Positions 44,424-53,448 of a stretch of 64,000 bases of DNA are shown here, piece by piece. This DNA is from Methylomicrobium lacus LW14 (lineage in GTDB: Bacteria; Pseudomonadota; Gammaproteobacteria; Methylococcales; Methylomonadaceae), in NCBI RefSeq assembly GCF_000527095.1, contig NZ_AZUN01000001.1, positions 806,001-870,000 on the forward strand, in the 5' to 3' direction. A program made the position numbers and the translations under genes. The notes under the pieces were generated by a model that was given only the letters and a program-made list of their open reading frames with translations, had not been told where the DNA came from and did no database searches. The stretch's first letter is position 1. Each line of letters starts with the position of its first letter.

Positions 44424-45935
44424 TTAAAGAGCCGCGACCCAAATCGAGTTCAGGCGCAGCAATTTCTTTAATTTCGTCGAATGCGCGCTGGCGGCTTCCT
44501 TGGTTTTGAAGCCGGGCACGGCAAGCCGGTACCAGGTCGCATGCTGGATATCGACTTTCATCACTTTGACCGCTATGCCTTTGCGCTGGAATTCCGCGGC
44601 TTTTTTTCTGGCATCGGCTATGGCTCTGAAGGCCGCCAGATTGACCGTCCACTTGGCGCCGCTTGCGCTAGCGGCCGGTTTTTCCGAAGCTTTGGCTCGC
44701 GCCATGTTAAGCGCGGGCTTGGGTGTCTGAATTTTGCGCACGGGTGGCGAAGCGTCTTTGCTGACCAAGGCCGGCTTCGGGGCTAGCTCTGCCGGTGCGG
44801 GCTCGGTTGCCGCCGTTGGCGGCGCGGCAATGGCTTTGTTTTCCGTCCTTGGCTCCGGTTCTTCGGAAAAATGGCTTGGCGCCGCCTCGCTGTCCTCCTC
44901 CGTAGGGTTGTTGCTGCCCGCTTTTTCGCTCAAGCCGCCCATATCTTCTTCAAGGATGGCCGTCATCGTCTTGAGTTTGCTCAGCTCGGCACGCGTCTGG
45001 ACATTCAGATAGCCGAGCGTCAGCGCCGCGCACAGCGCGGTCAGGGACAAAGCGAGCGCTACCAAAGACAGGCGCCCGGCGTTTCTGGTTTTGCCTTCGA
45101 GAATCGCCAATTGCCGCCCGGTAGCTTCCTGCAGCGAGAGCGAGCGGCTCCAATCGGCCGGGACCTCAGGGGGGATGGCTTGTTCCAGCAGGGCGTCCGT
45201 GAGCGGTGTGTGATCGCCGCCGTTTTCGGCAGGGGGGGCAATCGCCGCCGCGATCGGAGCCGCATCGTCCCTGGGGCCCTGCCAGGCGCGATGCGGTTCG
45301 GGCTCCGTCTCGGCCGCGGGGGCAGACGGTTCGAAAAGCGCAGCAGAAAATGCAAACGGCGCGTTATCGATGACCGCTGCCTCAGTCGGGTTGATGCCGG
45401 CAACGGGTGAGTCCAGGTTGACAGGCTCAATCGCTTCGTCTAAGTTGAAAGCAGCATGACTGAATTCGTTGAATTCGGCCTCAGGGTCATCAGGCGCCCA
45501 AAAACCGTCATCTTCGGCAGGCACAGGTTCGGCCTTTTCAATCAGCGCGTCAACGCTTGCGGTTTCCTGTTGCAATGGCGCCGGGGTTAACTCGATGTCG
45601 GCAATCGGTGAGCCCAGGTCGACAGGTTCGATAGTCTCGTCATCGCCGGTTTGCCGCGTAGCCAATATCGGGTCATCGCTTAACGCGTCAAATTCGACAG
45701 TCCGAGTATCGTAGGCAGCTAGCGGCTTGTCCCATGCATCCGGGTCCAGGTTTTCCGCTGAAAAAAAATCTGTTTCGGCATCGAACCCCGTATTGATCAG
45801 CAACCGATCGATCGCGTCTTCGTCGCTGTCCAGGTCGGTCAACGGCTCGACGACCGGTTCGACTTCGACCTCGATGAGGTTCGAGTCGAGGCGGTAGCGC
45901 CCTTCTTTAGACTTTTTGTTGGCTGGCTCTGTCAT
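44424..45935 (-). CDS. SPOR-domain bitopic membrane protein
   Basis: A 503-residue protein with a long acidic, low-complexity cytoplasmic region (about 1-285), one membrane helix (about 290-312, VALALSLTALCAALTLGYL), a short coiled coil and Pro/Ala-rich periplasmic linker. The C-terminal SPOR domain (about 428-503) has WTVNLAAFRAIADARKKAAE and a second beta-alpha repeat. SPOR domains bind denuded septal peptidoglycan, so a cell-division or cell-wall role is likely. The two-part acidic repeats of the N-terminus (EPVDLGSPIADIELT, EPVNLDSPVAGINPT) look like internal duplication. Confidence 0.85.
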   Translation of the reverse strand: MTEPANKKSKEGRYRLDSNLIEVEVEPVVEPLTDLDSDEDAIDRLLINTGFDAETDFFSAENLDPDAWDKPLAAYDTRTVEFDALSDDPILATRQTGDDETIEPVDLGSPIADIELTPAPLQQETASVDALIEKAEPVPAEDDGFWAPDDPEAEFNEFSHAAFNLDEAIEPVNLDSPVAGINPTEAAVIDNAPFAFSAALFEPSAPAAETEPEPHRAWQGPRDDAAPIAAAIAPPAENGGDHTPLTDALLEQAIPPEVPADWSRSLSLQEATGRQLAILEGKTRNAGRLSLVALALSLTALCAALTLGYLNVQTRAELSKLKTMTAILEEDMGGLSEKAGSNNPTEEDSEAAPSHFSEEPEPRTENKAIAAPPTAATEPAPAELAPKPALVSKDASPPVRKIQTPKPALNMARAKASEKPAASASGAKWTVNLAAFRAIADARKKAAEFQRKGIAVKVMKVDIQHATWYRLAVPGFKTKEAASAHSTKLKKLLRLNSIWVAAL

Positions 45936-46097
45936 TTGGGTGAACTTTGATAGTAATATAACGCATCTCGAAAGGCTAGTTTATGGCTTGCCGCAGAAAA
46001 AATCCAATAACTTTCATTTGCTTAATTCAGCAGTTAAGGCTAAGTAAATGTAATTTTGTCAAATTGTCCCTACGAGTCGATAAAACCTAGAAAAAAT

Positions 46098-46622
46098 ATG
46101 CAATTAGCCATTACCGTATTAGGACATAATCGGAACTATTTTGTTGCCGAAATATTATCCACCATCCGCGATTGTAAATGCAGTATTTTGGAAATCCGCT
46201 ACACTCGCCTGAAACAGGTGGATGCGGCTCATTTGTTGGTACAGGGCAACTGGAATCAAATCGCCAAATTTGAGAACCTGTTGGATGCCTTGCAAAAACG
46301 GCTTGAAATTCAAATTCAGATGCTCCGGCCCGAGCATGAGCCTCATGAAAAAGAATTTCTGCCTTATTCGCTCGAAACCTTGTCGGTGGACCGCGACAAT
46401 ATTATCGAGTCGGTCTCAACGTTTTTAACGATGCACGGGATCGAAATCGAGGAAGTCTCGGGCAGTTCCTATCAGGCGCCCTATATCGCGACTTCGGTAT
46501 TCTCGACCAAATTTATCGTGCTGATCCCGCCGGAAGTCCGTTTGCTGTCGCTGCGCGAAGAATTTCTGGATTTTTGCGATCAACTGAATATCGATGCGAT
46601 TCTTGAACCGATTAAACGTTAG
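46098..46622 (+). CDS. GcvR-like protein with two ACT domains
   Basis: A 174-residue cytoplasmic protein. Two ACT-like beta-alpha-beta-beta-alpha-beta units are seen: AITVLGHNRNYFVAEILSTI (1-80) and a second from about DRDNIIESVSTFLTMHGIEI. This is the plan of the glycine cleavage regulator GcvR and related proteins; the gene lies directly upstream of a bcp gene, a frequent gcvR-bcp neighbourhood. I start at ATG 46098 (MQLAITVLG). The region before it has a TTG at 46056 but the added residues are not conserved. Confidence 0.8.
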   Translation: MQLAITVLGHNRNYFVAEILSTIRDCKCSILEIRYTRLKQVDAAHLLVQGNWNQIAKFENLLDALQKRLEIQIQMLRPEHEPHEKEFLPYSLETLSVDRDNIIESVSTFLTMHGIEIEEVSGSSYQAPYIATSVFSTKFIVLIPPEVRLLSLREEFLDFCDQLNIDAILEPIKR

Positions 46623-46631
46623 GATGCCCTG

Positions 46632-47102
46632 ATGACCGTTTTGACACTCGGCAGCGTGGCGCCCGACCTTGAAATCTCGTGTACCGGCGGCAAGACGCTC
46701 CGCTTGAGCGATTTTAAGGGAAAAAACATCGTGCTGTATTTTTATCCGAAAGACAATACGCCCGGCTGTACCCAGGAAGGCCGCGATTTTCGCGATCTGA
46801 GCGAACGCTTTGCCGTGCTGAATACGGTCATATTCGGCGTTTCGCGCGATTCGGTCAAAATGCACGAAGGCTTTAAATGCAAGCAGGAGTTTCCGTTCGA
46901 ACTGCTTTCCGATCCCGATGAAGCCCTCTGCGGCCTGTTCGATGTGATCAAGATGAAGTCACTGTATGGCAAGCAGGTGCGCGGCATCGAGCGCAGCACG
47001 TTTTTGTTCGATAGCCGGGGCAATCTGGTGCGCGAATGGCGCAAGGTGAAGGTCAAGGAGCATGCGCAGGAAGTGCTGCTGGCGGTCGAGGGTTTGAGCT
47101 GA
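46632..47102 (+). CDS. bcp: Thioredoxin-dependent peroxiredoxin, Bcp/PrxQ type
   Basis: A 156-residue thiol peroxidase. The peroxidatic Cys46 lies in DNTPGCTQEG. The usual PrxQ resolving cysteine five residues later is replaced by Arg51; other cysteines are present (for example KCKQE near 80 and ALCGLF near 97) and may resolve instead. AGGA upstream supports the start. It follows the ACT-domain gene by nine bases. Confidence 0.92.
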   Translation: MTVLTLGSVAPDLEISCTGGKTLRLSDFKGKNIVLYFYPKDNTPGCTQEGRDFRDLSERFAVLNTVIFGVSRDSVKMHEGFKCKQEFPFELLSDPDEALCGLFDVIKMKSLYGKQVRGIERSTFLFDSRGNLVREWRKVKVKEHAQEVLLAVEGLS

Positions 47103-47130
47103 GCTTTTCGCCGATCGAGAAACGGCGCGT

Positions 47131-49185
47131 TTAACAGAGCATTCGGTTTTGCCGTACCGAAGCCTCGGCAAAAACCCGGTTGCGCCCCTCCGCCTTGGCT
47201 TGGTAGAGCGCCTGATCCGCTTTTTGCAGAAGCCCGTCAATATGGACGCACAAGGCATTGACCGTGGAGACGCCGATCGATACGGTAAAACGGAGCGCCT
47301 GATCATCTTCCAAGGGAAGGGATGCATCCGCAACCGTCTTGCGCAGGCGTTCGGCTACGTCGATCGCTTCCATGATGGCGGTTTCCGGCAGCATGATCAC
47401 AAATTCTTCTCCGCCGATACGGCCGATCAGATCCACTTTGCGCAGGGATGACAGGCAGATGTCGCTGAATGTTTGCAGAACCCGGTCGCCGGTTTGGTGC
47501 CCATGATTGTCGTTGATCCGTTTGAAGTTATCCAAATCGAGCATCAGCAGGGAGAGGGGGACGCCATGGCGCAAGGTGCGAGCTAGCTCCGCTTCCGCCT
47601 GCTGCGTGAAATGCCGGCGATTGGCCAGGCCGGTCAGATGATCGATCTGCGCCATTTGCTCATAACTGCGCTGAATCTGTTTGTGTTCGGTGATATTTTC
47701 CAGGACCGCGACAAAACATTGCTGGCCGGCGCTGTAAGCCGCTATCGAAAACCAGCTATTCAGCGGTTTTACAAAGGTTTCGAATTTTTCGGGAGCGCCT
47801 CCCGTCACTACACTTCCGTAAATCGCAAACCATTCCGGATTCGATGCCTTGATGCCGGGAATCACTTCGCTGGCTCTTTTGCCTGTCACATCCTGTAAAC
47901 CGGTCAAACAGTCGAATGCCGCGTTGACTTCCAGAAAAATGAAATCCTCGGGTTGACCGTTTTGATAAAGCATTCGGCAATAGGCAAAGCCTCCCAGCAT
48001 ATTTTCGAACAATGAGCGATAGCGCGCTTCGCTTTCCCGCAAGCTCATTTCGATTGCCTTGCGGTCATCGATTTCCGCAGCAAAAACGGTATTGGTGGCG
48101 CGTAATAGAGCCTCGGCGCGGATCAGGCGCCGGTTCAAGCGCAGCAGATAATAAGTCGCGGACAACACCGCGATAAGCACGGCGATGGCGATCGTCAGCG
48201 CGGGCTGTACCCATGCCGGCAGGTGTTTGGCCTTCGTGCTGTAAATGAAGCCGTCAAGCGGAGCGCTGGATTTGATCAAGCCGAGTTTCACGAAGGTGTC
48301 GGCTATATGCTGCCAGCGCTCCGGGTTCATGTGGCCGATTTCGATGATGTCAGGAAAGATCAGCTTGCGTATCTCGGCCGCCTCGAATTCGAGATGCGCC
48401 CGGGTTTTTTCGACGTGATATTCATTGACCAAAAGACCGATGATTTCATCGGGGTGATCCATCGCGTATCGCCATCCCTTCAGCGTCGCGCGGCGCACTT
48501 TTTCGACCCGGTCGGGGTGATCGCGCAATTCTTGAGCGGAAGTGAACAGAATATCGCTGTAGAAATCGACCCGGTAGTTGCCGGGGTCGATGATGTTGTA
48601 CGGAATATGGCGTTGATTCAGGTAAAACGGTTCGTTGGTGGAATAGGCGCTAATAGCGTCGATTTTGCCGGTGATTAGGTCGTCAATCTGATCATTGCTG
48701 GGGATGATGTCCATTTGGGAAAGCGCAATGCCTTCATTCAAAAACATGGTCAGAACGTCGGCGTCATCGGTTCGGTTCATCAGCATCACTTTTTTGCCGG
48801 CCAGATCATGCACCGAGCCAATGCCGGAATCCTTGCGCACCAGCAGTATCGAAGGCGAGTGTTGAAAAATCGCGGCCAGCGCGACCAGCGGTTTGCCTTG
48901 TAAGCGTTTGTAGAGAACTTCGCTGTTGCCTGAGGCATAGTGCGCGCGTCCGGACAAGACTTCCTGAACCGATTGATGCGCCGGATCGCCCGCATGCAGT
49001 CGGACTTCCAATCCTTCCTGCCGATAAAAACCCTTCGCGACGGCCGCGTAATAGCCGGCAAACTGGAATTGATGGTGCCAGCGCAGCTGAAGATCGATCA
49101 CGTCCTGCGGCTCCTGGGCGGCAAGCGCCGGAGCGATACTGGTTAGAAACAGCAGGGCTGATCTTAATGCGTGAACGGGTATCAT
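47131..49185 (-). CDS. NMT1-type solute-binding sensor with PAS and GGDEF domains
   Basis: A 684-residue membrane sensor. After a signal or anchor segment comes an NMT1/THI5-like periplasmic binding domain (about 25-300; LRWHHQFQFAGYYAAVAKGF, DLAGKKVMLMNRTDDADVL). A single membrane helix follows (about 325-347), then a PAS domain (about 385-500) and GGDEF (about 515-680). The active-site loop is GGEEF at 591-595, and RKVD upstream is a possible inhibitory I-site, so diguanylate cyclase activity is likely. A small periplasmic ligand, possibly pyrimidine-like, is inferred. I start at ATG 49185 (MIPVHALRSALLF). Confidence 0.88.
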   Translation of the reverse strand: MIPVHALRSALLFLTSIAPALAAQEPQDVIDLQLRWHHQFQFAGYYAAVAKGFYRQEGLEVRLHAGDPAHQSVQEVLSGRAHYASGNSEVLYKRLQGKPLVALAAIFQHSPSILLVRKDSGIGSVHDLAGKKVMLMNRTDDADVLTMFLNEGIALSQMDIIPSNDQIDDLITGKIDAISAYSTNEPFYLNQRHIPYNIIDPGNYRVDFYSDILFTSAQELRDHPDRVEKVRRATLKGWRYAMDHPDEIIGLLVNEYHVEKTRAHLEFEAAEIRKLIFPDIIEIGHMNPERWQHIADTFVKLGLIKSSAPLDGFIYSTKAKHLPAWVQPALTIAIAVLIAVLSATYYLLRLNRRLIRAEALLRATNTVFAAEIDDRKAIEMSLRESEARYRSLFENMLGGFAYCRMLYQNGQPEDFIFLEVNAAFDCLTGLQDVTGKRASEVIPGIKASNPEWFAIYGSVVTGGAPEKFETFVKPLNSWFSIAAYSAGQQCFVAVLENITEHKQIQRSYEQMAQIDHLTGLANRRHFTQQAEAELARTLRHGVPLSLLMLDLDNFKRINDNHGHQTGDRVLQTFSDICLSSLRKVDLIGRIGGEEFVIMLPETAIMEAIDVAERLRKTVADASLPLEDDQALRFTVSIGVSTVNALCVHIDGLLQKADQALYQAKAEGRNRVFAEASVRQNRMLC

Positions 49186-49549
49186 TGCTCTGGGTTTTAA
49201 CTGGGAAGACGGTAGCAGTGATTGGTGGGGTATTCTAGCGGCTGAAGTCAAAGGATAATGACTTTTTAACGTGTAGAAGGCAAAGACCGCTTGTAATCAT
49301 CATCCTGCCTCTTTCAGGCCCCGATTTAAGTATAGTCGAGATCATGGAAATGAAAATTTTTCTGAGTAATCTATCGCAATTCTCAAATTTCTTTGCGCAG
49401 GCGACAACCGCGTTATTCTTGTTTGCCGTACCCGTGCTTTATAAATTTGTTTAAAGCGATTATTCTTAAGTCTTGATCCGCTCATGGTCATCAGCGTCGG
49501 GAGCGGGGCGGGTGACCTCTCAGCATTCATCAGACAGTCCAAGGAATTC
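49186..49549. other. Divergent intergenic region before the PhoH-like gene
   Basis: A 364-base gap between the NMT1-GGDEF gene and the PhoH-like gene. A 36-codon frame (49344-49454) is the only notable content besides expected promoters. The upstream 5' extension of the PhoH-like frame (from 49484) is probably untranslated. Confidence 0.4.
49344..49454 (+). CDS. Possible small membrane protein (36 residues)
   Basis: ATG 49344 to TAA 49452. The predicted peptide starts MEMKIFLSNLSQFSNFF and ends with a hydrophobic stretch (ALFLFAVPVLYKFV), a pattern seen in small membrane peptides. The ribosome site is poor (CGAGA). It may be chance. Confidence 0.2.
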   Translation: MEMKIFLSNLSQFSNFFAQATTALFLFAVPVLYKFV

Positions 49550-50968
49550 ATGAATATTCAAACCACGCCCGACAAAAAGCTATTCGTGCTCGACACCAAT
49601 GTGCTGATGCACGATCCGGCCTGTATTTTTCGCTTTCAGGAACATGACATTTTCATCCCGATGATCGTGCTGGAGGAACTGGACCGGGCCAAGAAAGGCA
49701 TCACCGAAGTCGCGCGCAACGTGCGCCAGGCGAGCCGATTTCTCGATGAACTGATCCGCGATGTCGATCCCGGTTGTATCAAGGACGGGCTGCCGTTATC
49801 GCGTCTGGAGGCAAACGGCAAGGGCGGAATGATCGGAAAATCGGGCCGTCTGTATTTTCAGACCAGCATCATGAGCGAGCTTTTGCCGGCGACGATGCCC
49901 GGCAGCCTGGCGGATAATTCGATCCTGAGCGTGGTGTTGGCGCTGACCAAGCAATTGCCCGGCATCAAGGTGATTCTGGTGTCGAAAGACATCAACATGC
50001 GGATCAAGGCGGCGACCCTCGAATTGCCGGCCGAGGATTATCACAACGACCAGGTGCTCGACGATATCGAGCTCTTGTACAGCGGCGCGATGGCGCTGGA
50101 GGACGATTTCTGGGACCTGCACGGCAGCAAGATGGATTCCTGGCAGGAAAAGGGCAGAACCTTCTACAAGCTCGAAGATCCTCTGGTCGCCGAATGGTAT
50201 CCGAATCAATATCTGTACATGGAAGGCTCGTCGAATTTCGAGGCGATCGTGCGCTCGTGTGACGGCCGCACCGCGATATTGGAGCTGGCCCGCGATTACC
50301 GTTCTAAGCATAACAATGTCTGGGGCATCACCGCGAAAAACCGCGAGCAGAATTTTGCGTTCAATGTGCTGCTCGATCCGGATATCGATTTCGTGACCTT
50401 GCTGGGCACGGCCGGAACCGGCAAAACGTTGTTGGCGCTGGCCGCGGGGTTGACGTTGACGATGGAACGGAAGCTTTATCACGAAATCATCATGACCCGC
50501 GAAACAATGCCGATCGGCGAGGATATCGGCTTTCTGCCCGGCACCGAGGAAGAAAAAATGGCGCCGTGGATGGGCGCCCTGATGGACAATCTCGAATTGC
50601 TCGGCAACCGTTCCGGCAATACCGAATGGGAGCAGGGCGCGACGCAAAACGTGCTGATGAACCGGGTCAAGATCCGTTCGCTGAATTTCATGCGCGGCCG
50701 GACTTTTTTAAACCGTTATCTGATCATCGACGAAGCGCAGAACCTGACCTCGAAACAGTTGAAGACCTTGATCACTCGCGCAGGTCCCGGCACCAAGATC
50801 GTTTGCATCGGTAATCTTTCGCAGATCGATACGCCGTATCTGACCGCGACGACCTCGGGCTTGACCTATGTGGTCGACCGTTTCAAGCGTTGGGAGCATG
50901 GCGCGCATATCACGCTGCGCCGCGGCGAACGCTCGCGGCTGGCCGATTACGGTTCGGATTACCTATAG
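49550..50968 (+). CDS. PhoH-like ATPase with N-terminal PIN domain
   Basis: A 472-residue YlaK-type protein. The N-terminal PIN nuclease-like domain starts KLFVLDTNVLMHD (acidic Asp15) and extends to about 140. The C-terminal PhoH ATPase has Walker A GTAGTGKT at 286-293 and DEAQNLTSKQLKTLITR (Walker B region). It is thought to be an RNA-directed ATPase/nuclease. I start at ATG 49550, preceded closely by AAGGA. Its 3' end overlaps the convergent AI-2E-type gene by 6 bases. Confidence 0.9.
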   Translation: MNIQTTPDKKLFVLDTNVLMHDPACIFRFQEHDIFIPMIVLEELDRAKKGITEVARNVRQASRFLDELIRDVDPGCIKDGLPLSRLEANGKGGMIGKSGRLYFQTSIMSELLPATMPGSLADNSILSVVLALTKQLPGIKVILVSKDINMRIKAATLELPAEDYHNDQVLDDIELLYSGAMALEDDFWDLHGSKMDSWQEKGRTFYKLEDPLVAEWYPNQYLYMEGSSNFEAIVRSCDGRTAILELARDYRSKHNNVWGITAKNREQNFAFNVLLDPDIDFVTLLGTAGTGKTLLALAAGLTLTMERKLYHEIIMTRETMPIGEDIGFLPGTEEEKMAPWMGALMDNLELLGNRSGNTEWEQGATQNVLMNRVKIRSLNFMRGRTFLNRYLIIDEAQNLTSKQLKTLITRAGPGTKIVCIGNLSQIDTPYLTATTSGLTYVVDRFKRWEHGAHITLRRGERSRLADYGSDYL

Positions 50969-52078
50969 GTCAAAACACGCGTCCTGGCTGGGGTCGCCAA
51001 GCCGCGGCCAGGCCGACAGCACCGCCTTGACGACGGTCGCCAACGGAATCGCGAAGAAGACGCCCCAGAAACCCCACAGGCCGCCGAAGAACAGGATCGC
51101 GACGATGATCGCGATCGCATGCAGATTGACCGCCTCGGAAAACAGGATAGGCACCAGCAGCACGCCGTCGAGGGCCTGGATCACCGCATAGGCGATCGCG
51201 ACATACATGAATTGATCGCTACCCCAGCCCCATTGAAAATAAGCGACGCCGAGCACCGGAAAGGTGACCAGCGTCGCGCCGATATAGGGAATCACCACTT
51301 GCAGCCCCATGAACACCGCGAGCAGCATCGCATAGTTCAGGTCGAAAAAACTGAAGGTCACGAAGCTGGCCGCCCACAGGATGAACACTTCGGCAAACTT
51401 GCCGCGGATATAATTGCCGATCTGCATGTCGACCTCTTCCCAGACGCGCACGGTCAGATGCCGATCGCGCGGAAAGAACTGCAAAAACCAGTCGATCAGC
51501 AGGCTCTTATCTTTCAGCAGGAAAAACACCATCATCGGCACCAGGAACAGGTAAACCAGCGCGCTGACCACGCTGACCAGCGACGCGGCCGAAAGCGACA
51601 GCATGTTTTGCCCGTAGGTCCAGACTTCGCGTTGCAGGATATGCATGATTTCCTGGATCCGGCTTTCCGAGATTAGTTTAGGATACAGCTTCGGCAGCCG
51701 CATGATGTTCATTTCCAGCCGGTACACCATCGCCGGAATCTGCTGCACGAACTCGACCGCCTGTTGCGAAACGATCGGCAGCAGATAAAAGAACAGAAAG
51801 CCGACGCAGGCCATGAAGATCGAGAACACCAGATAGACGGCCACCCATCTCGGAAGGCCTGCCGCCTCGGTTTTGGCAACCAGGCCTTCGAGGAGATAAG
51901 CGAGCACGACCGAGGCGAACACCGGCATCAGCATGCCGGACAGCGAATAAATCAGCGCAAAAAGGACGATCAGTATCAACGACAGCGAGACGGCCTGGGA
52001 GTTCGGCAGAATCCGATTGACTAAGCCTCGGAAAATGGGCGAGATAACAACGGTTCGGTTTTGATTTGCCATAGGCAT
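50963..52078 (-). CDS. AI-2E family transporter (PerM/TqsA-like)
   Basis: A 371-residue polytopic membrane protein of the AI-2E transporter (UPF0118) family. About eight hydrophobic helices are spread around an amphipathic central region; the family hallmark GLQVVIPYIGATLVTFPVLG and the late ALDGVLLVPILFSEAVNLH segment are present. Members include AI-2 exporters and permeases of other kinds, so the substrate is open. The start is ATG 52078 (MPMANQ) or 52072. Confidence 0.85.
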   Translation of the reverse strand: MPMANQNRTVVISPIFRGLVNRILPNSQAVSLSLILIVLFALIYSLSGMLMPVFASVVLAYLLEGLVAKTEAAGLPRWVAVYLVFSIFMACVGFLFFYLLPIVSQQAVEFVQQIPAMVYRLEMNIMRLPKLYPKLISESRIQEIMHILQREVWTYGQNMLSLSAASLVSVVSALVYLFLVPMMVFFLLKDKSLLIDWFLQFFPRDRHLTVRVWEEVDMQIGNYIRGKFAEVFILWAASFVTFSFFDLNYAMLLAVFMGLQVVIPYIGATLVTFPVLGVAYFQWGWGSDQFMYVAIAYAVIQALDGVLLVPILFSEAVNLHAIAIIVAILFFGGLWGFWGVFFAIPLATVVKAVLSAWPRLGDPSQDACFDL

Positions 52079-52248
52079 GACGGGCGAGTTTGGGGATTGA
52101 ATTATCGGTATTCTAACGCTATTCTGGCCTTGAAACCCGATGAACTTTAGTCGCTCCTCAAAGATCAATAGAGTCAATAGTTTTGGCGTTGTTGCGAGGG
52201 TGCATCCGCGCTGTCCATTTTATCCCGGAAGCTAACCGGGAACAGCTT

Positions 52249-53271
52249 ATGAAAACGATTTTCACGCACATTATATTGATCCTCTCTTGCTTACTGGCCG
52301 GCTGTGTGCCGTCGATTTATCCTTCCGGCGCGAAAACGACCGCCGCACATCTCGATCTTGATACGCAAGCTTTCATCACCGAGGACGGCGCCAGGCTGCC
52401 GCTTAGGGAATGGCCGACGCAGGGCGAACCCCGAGCCGTGATCATCGCGGTACACGGCTTCAACGATTACAGCCGGTTTTTCGATAAGCCCGCGCGCTAT
52501 TTCAGCGAGCACGGCATCGCCAGCTTCGCCTATGATCAGCGCGGTTTCGGCAAGGGGCCGAAACGCGGGTTGTGGGCCGGCTGTGCATCGTATGAAGACG
52601 ATCTGTTGACGCTGGCGCGCCTGGTCAAGGAACGCTATCCCCGGAGCCCCTTGTTCTTGCTCGGCGAAAGCATGGGCGGCGCGGTAGTGATGACCGCAGT
52701 CAAAAACGATACGACCGATTTGATCGACGGCATCATTCTGGCCGCGCCGGCGTTGTGGGCGCGCAAGACGATGCCCTGGTATCAGAACAGCCTGTTATGG
52801 GTACTCGCGCATACCACGCCGTGGCTCAGGCTGACCGGCAAAGGCGTCGTGAAGGTGACGCCGTCGGACAATATCGAAATGCTGCGCGAATTGGGGAGCG
52901 ATCCTTGGGTGATCAAGGGCGCGCGCGTCGAAACGCTGTACGGCCTGGCCAATTTGATGGACTTGGCGTTCAACAGCGCCGATAAACTGAATGAAGACAC
53001 CTTGCTGTTGTATGGCGAAAAGGACGACATCATTCCGAAGAAGCCGACCTATGCCTTTTTACAGCGCTTTCTGAAAGACAACCATGCCGCCGAGGAAAAA
53101 ACCGTCGCCTTTTATCAACAAGGCTATCACATGCTGCTGCGTGATTTGCAGGCCGACAAGACCTGGCAGGACATTGCCGCCTGGATAGACTCCAGAAGCG
53201 CCCGGCTGCCGTCAGGGGCAGACAAACGCGCCGAAATGGTACTCAAACCGGTGCTGACCTCGGCAAACTGA
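52249..53271 (+). CDS. Alpha/beta-hydrolase lipoprotein, monoacylglycerol-lipase-like
   Basis: A 340-residue lipoprotein hydrolase. The lipobox is LLAGC (Cys19). The fold follows with VHGFNDYSRFFDKPARYFSE (oxyanion region), nucleophile Ser141 in GESMGG, Asp in LLYGEKDDIIP and His in YQQGYHMLLRD. Similar proteins act as lysophospholipase or monoacylglycerol lipase. I choose ATG 52249 (MKTIFTHI) as it gives a correct signal peptide. A terminator follows at 53289. Confidence 0.85.
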   Translation: MKTIFTHIILILSCLLAGCVPSIYPSGAKTTAAHLDLDTQAFITEDGARLPLREWPTQGEPRAVIIAVHGFNDYSRFFDKPARYFSEHGIASFAYDQRGFGKGPKRGLWAGCASYEDDLLTLARLVKERYPRSPLFLLGESMGGAVVMTAVKNDTTDLIDGIILAAPALWARKTMPWYQNSLLWVLAHTTPWLRLTGKGVVKVTPSDNIEMLRELGSDPWVIKGARVETLYGLANLMDLAFNSADKLNEDTLLLYGEKDDIIPKKPTYAFLQRFLKDNHAAEEKTVAFYQQGYHMLLRDLQADKTWQDIAAWIDSRSARLPSGADKRAEMVLKPVLTSAN

Positions 53272-53288
53272 TGCCGCATCCTGGACCT

Positions 53289-53326
53289 CTGCCGGGCTGG
53301 CAAAATCCCCCGGCAGGTTTTGGTTT
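53289..53326 (+). terminator. Rho-independent terminator after the hydrolase gene
   Basis: CTGCCGGG (53289-53296) pairs with CCCGGCAG (53309-53316) and is followed by GTTTTGGTTT. Confidence 0.65.
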
Positions 53327-53394
53327 CATTCATTATCCATTCATCGTTGACTTGTTAATGTCACGGTTTCTGATGCCGGCATGCCTGAACTGGG

Positions 53395-53400
53395 TATAAT
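53395..53400 (+). promoter_or_regulatory. Possible -10 box for mrcB
   Basis: A perfect TATAAT 49 bases before the mrcB ATG. The -35 match is weak. Confidence 0.4.
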
Positions 53401-53448
53401 AACCGGACACGTTACGGAAAATTCATCTCATTAAAGCTTAAAAAGGCC

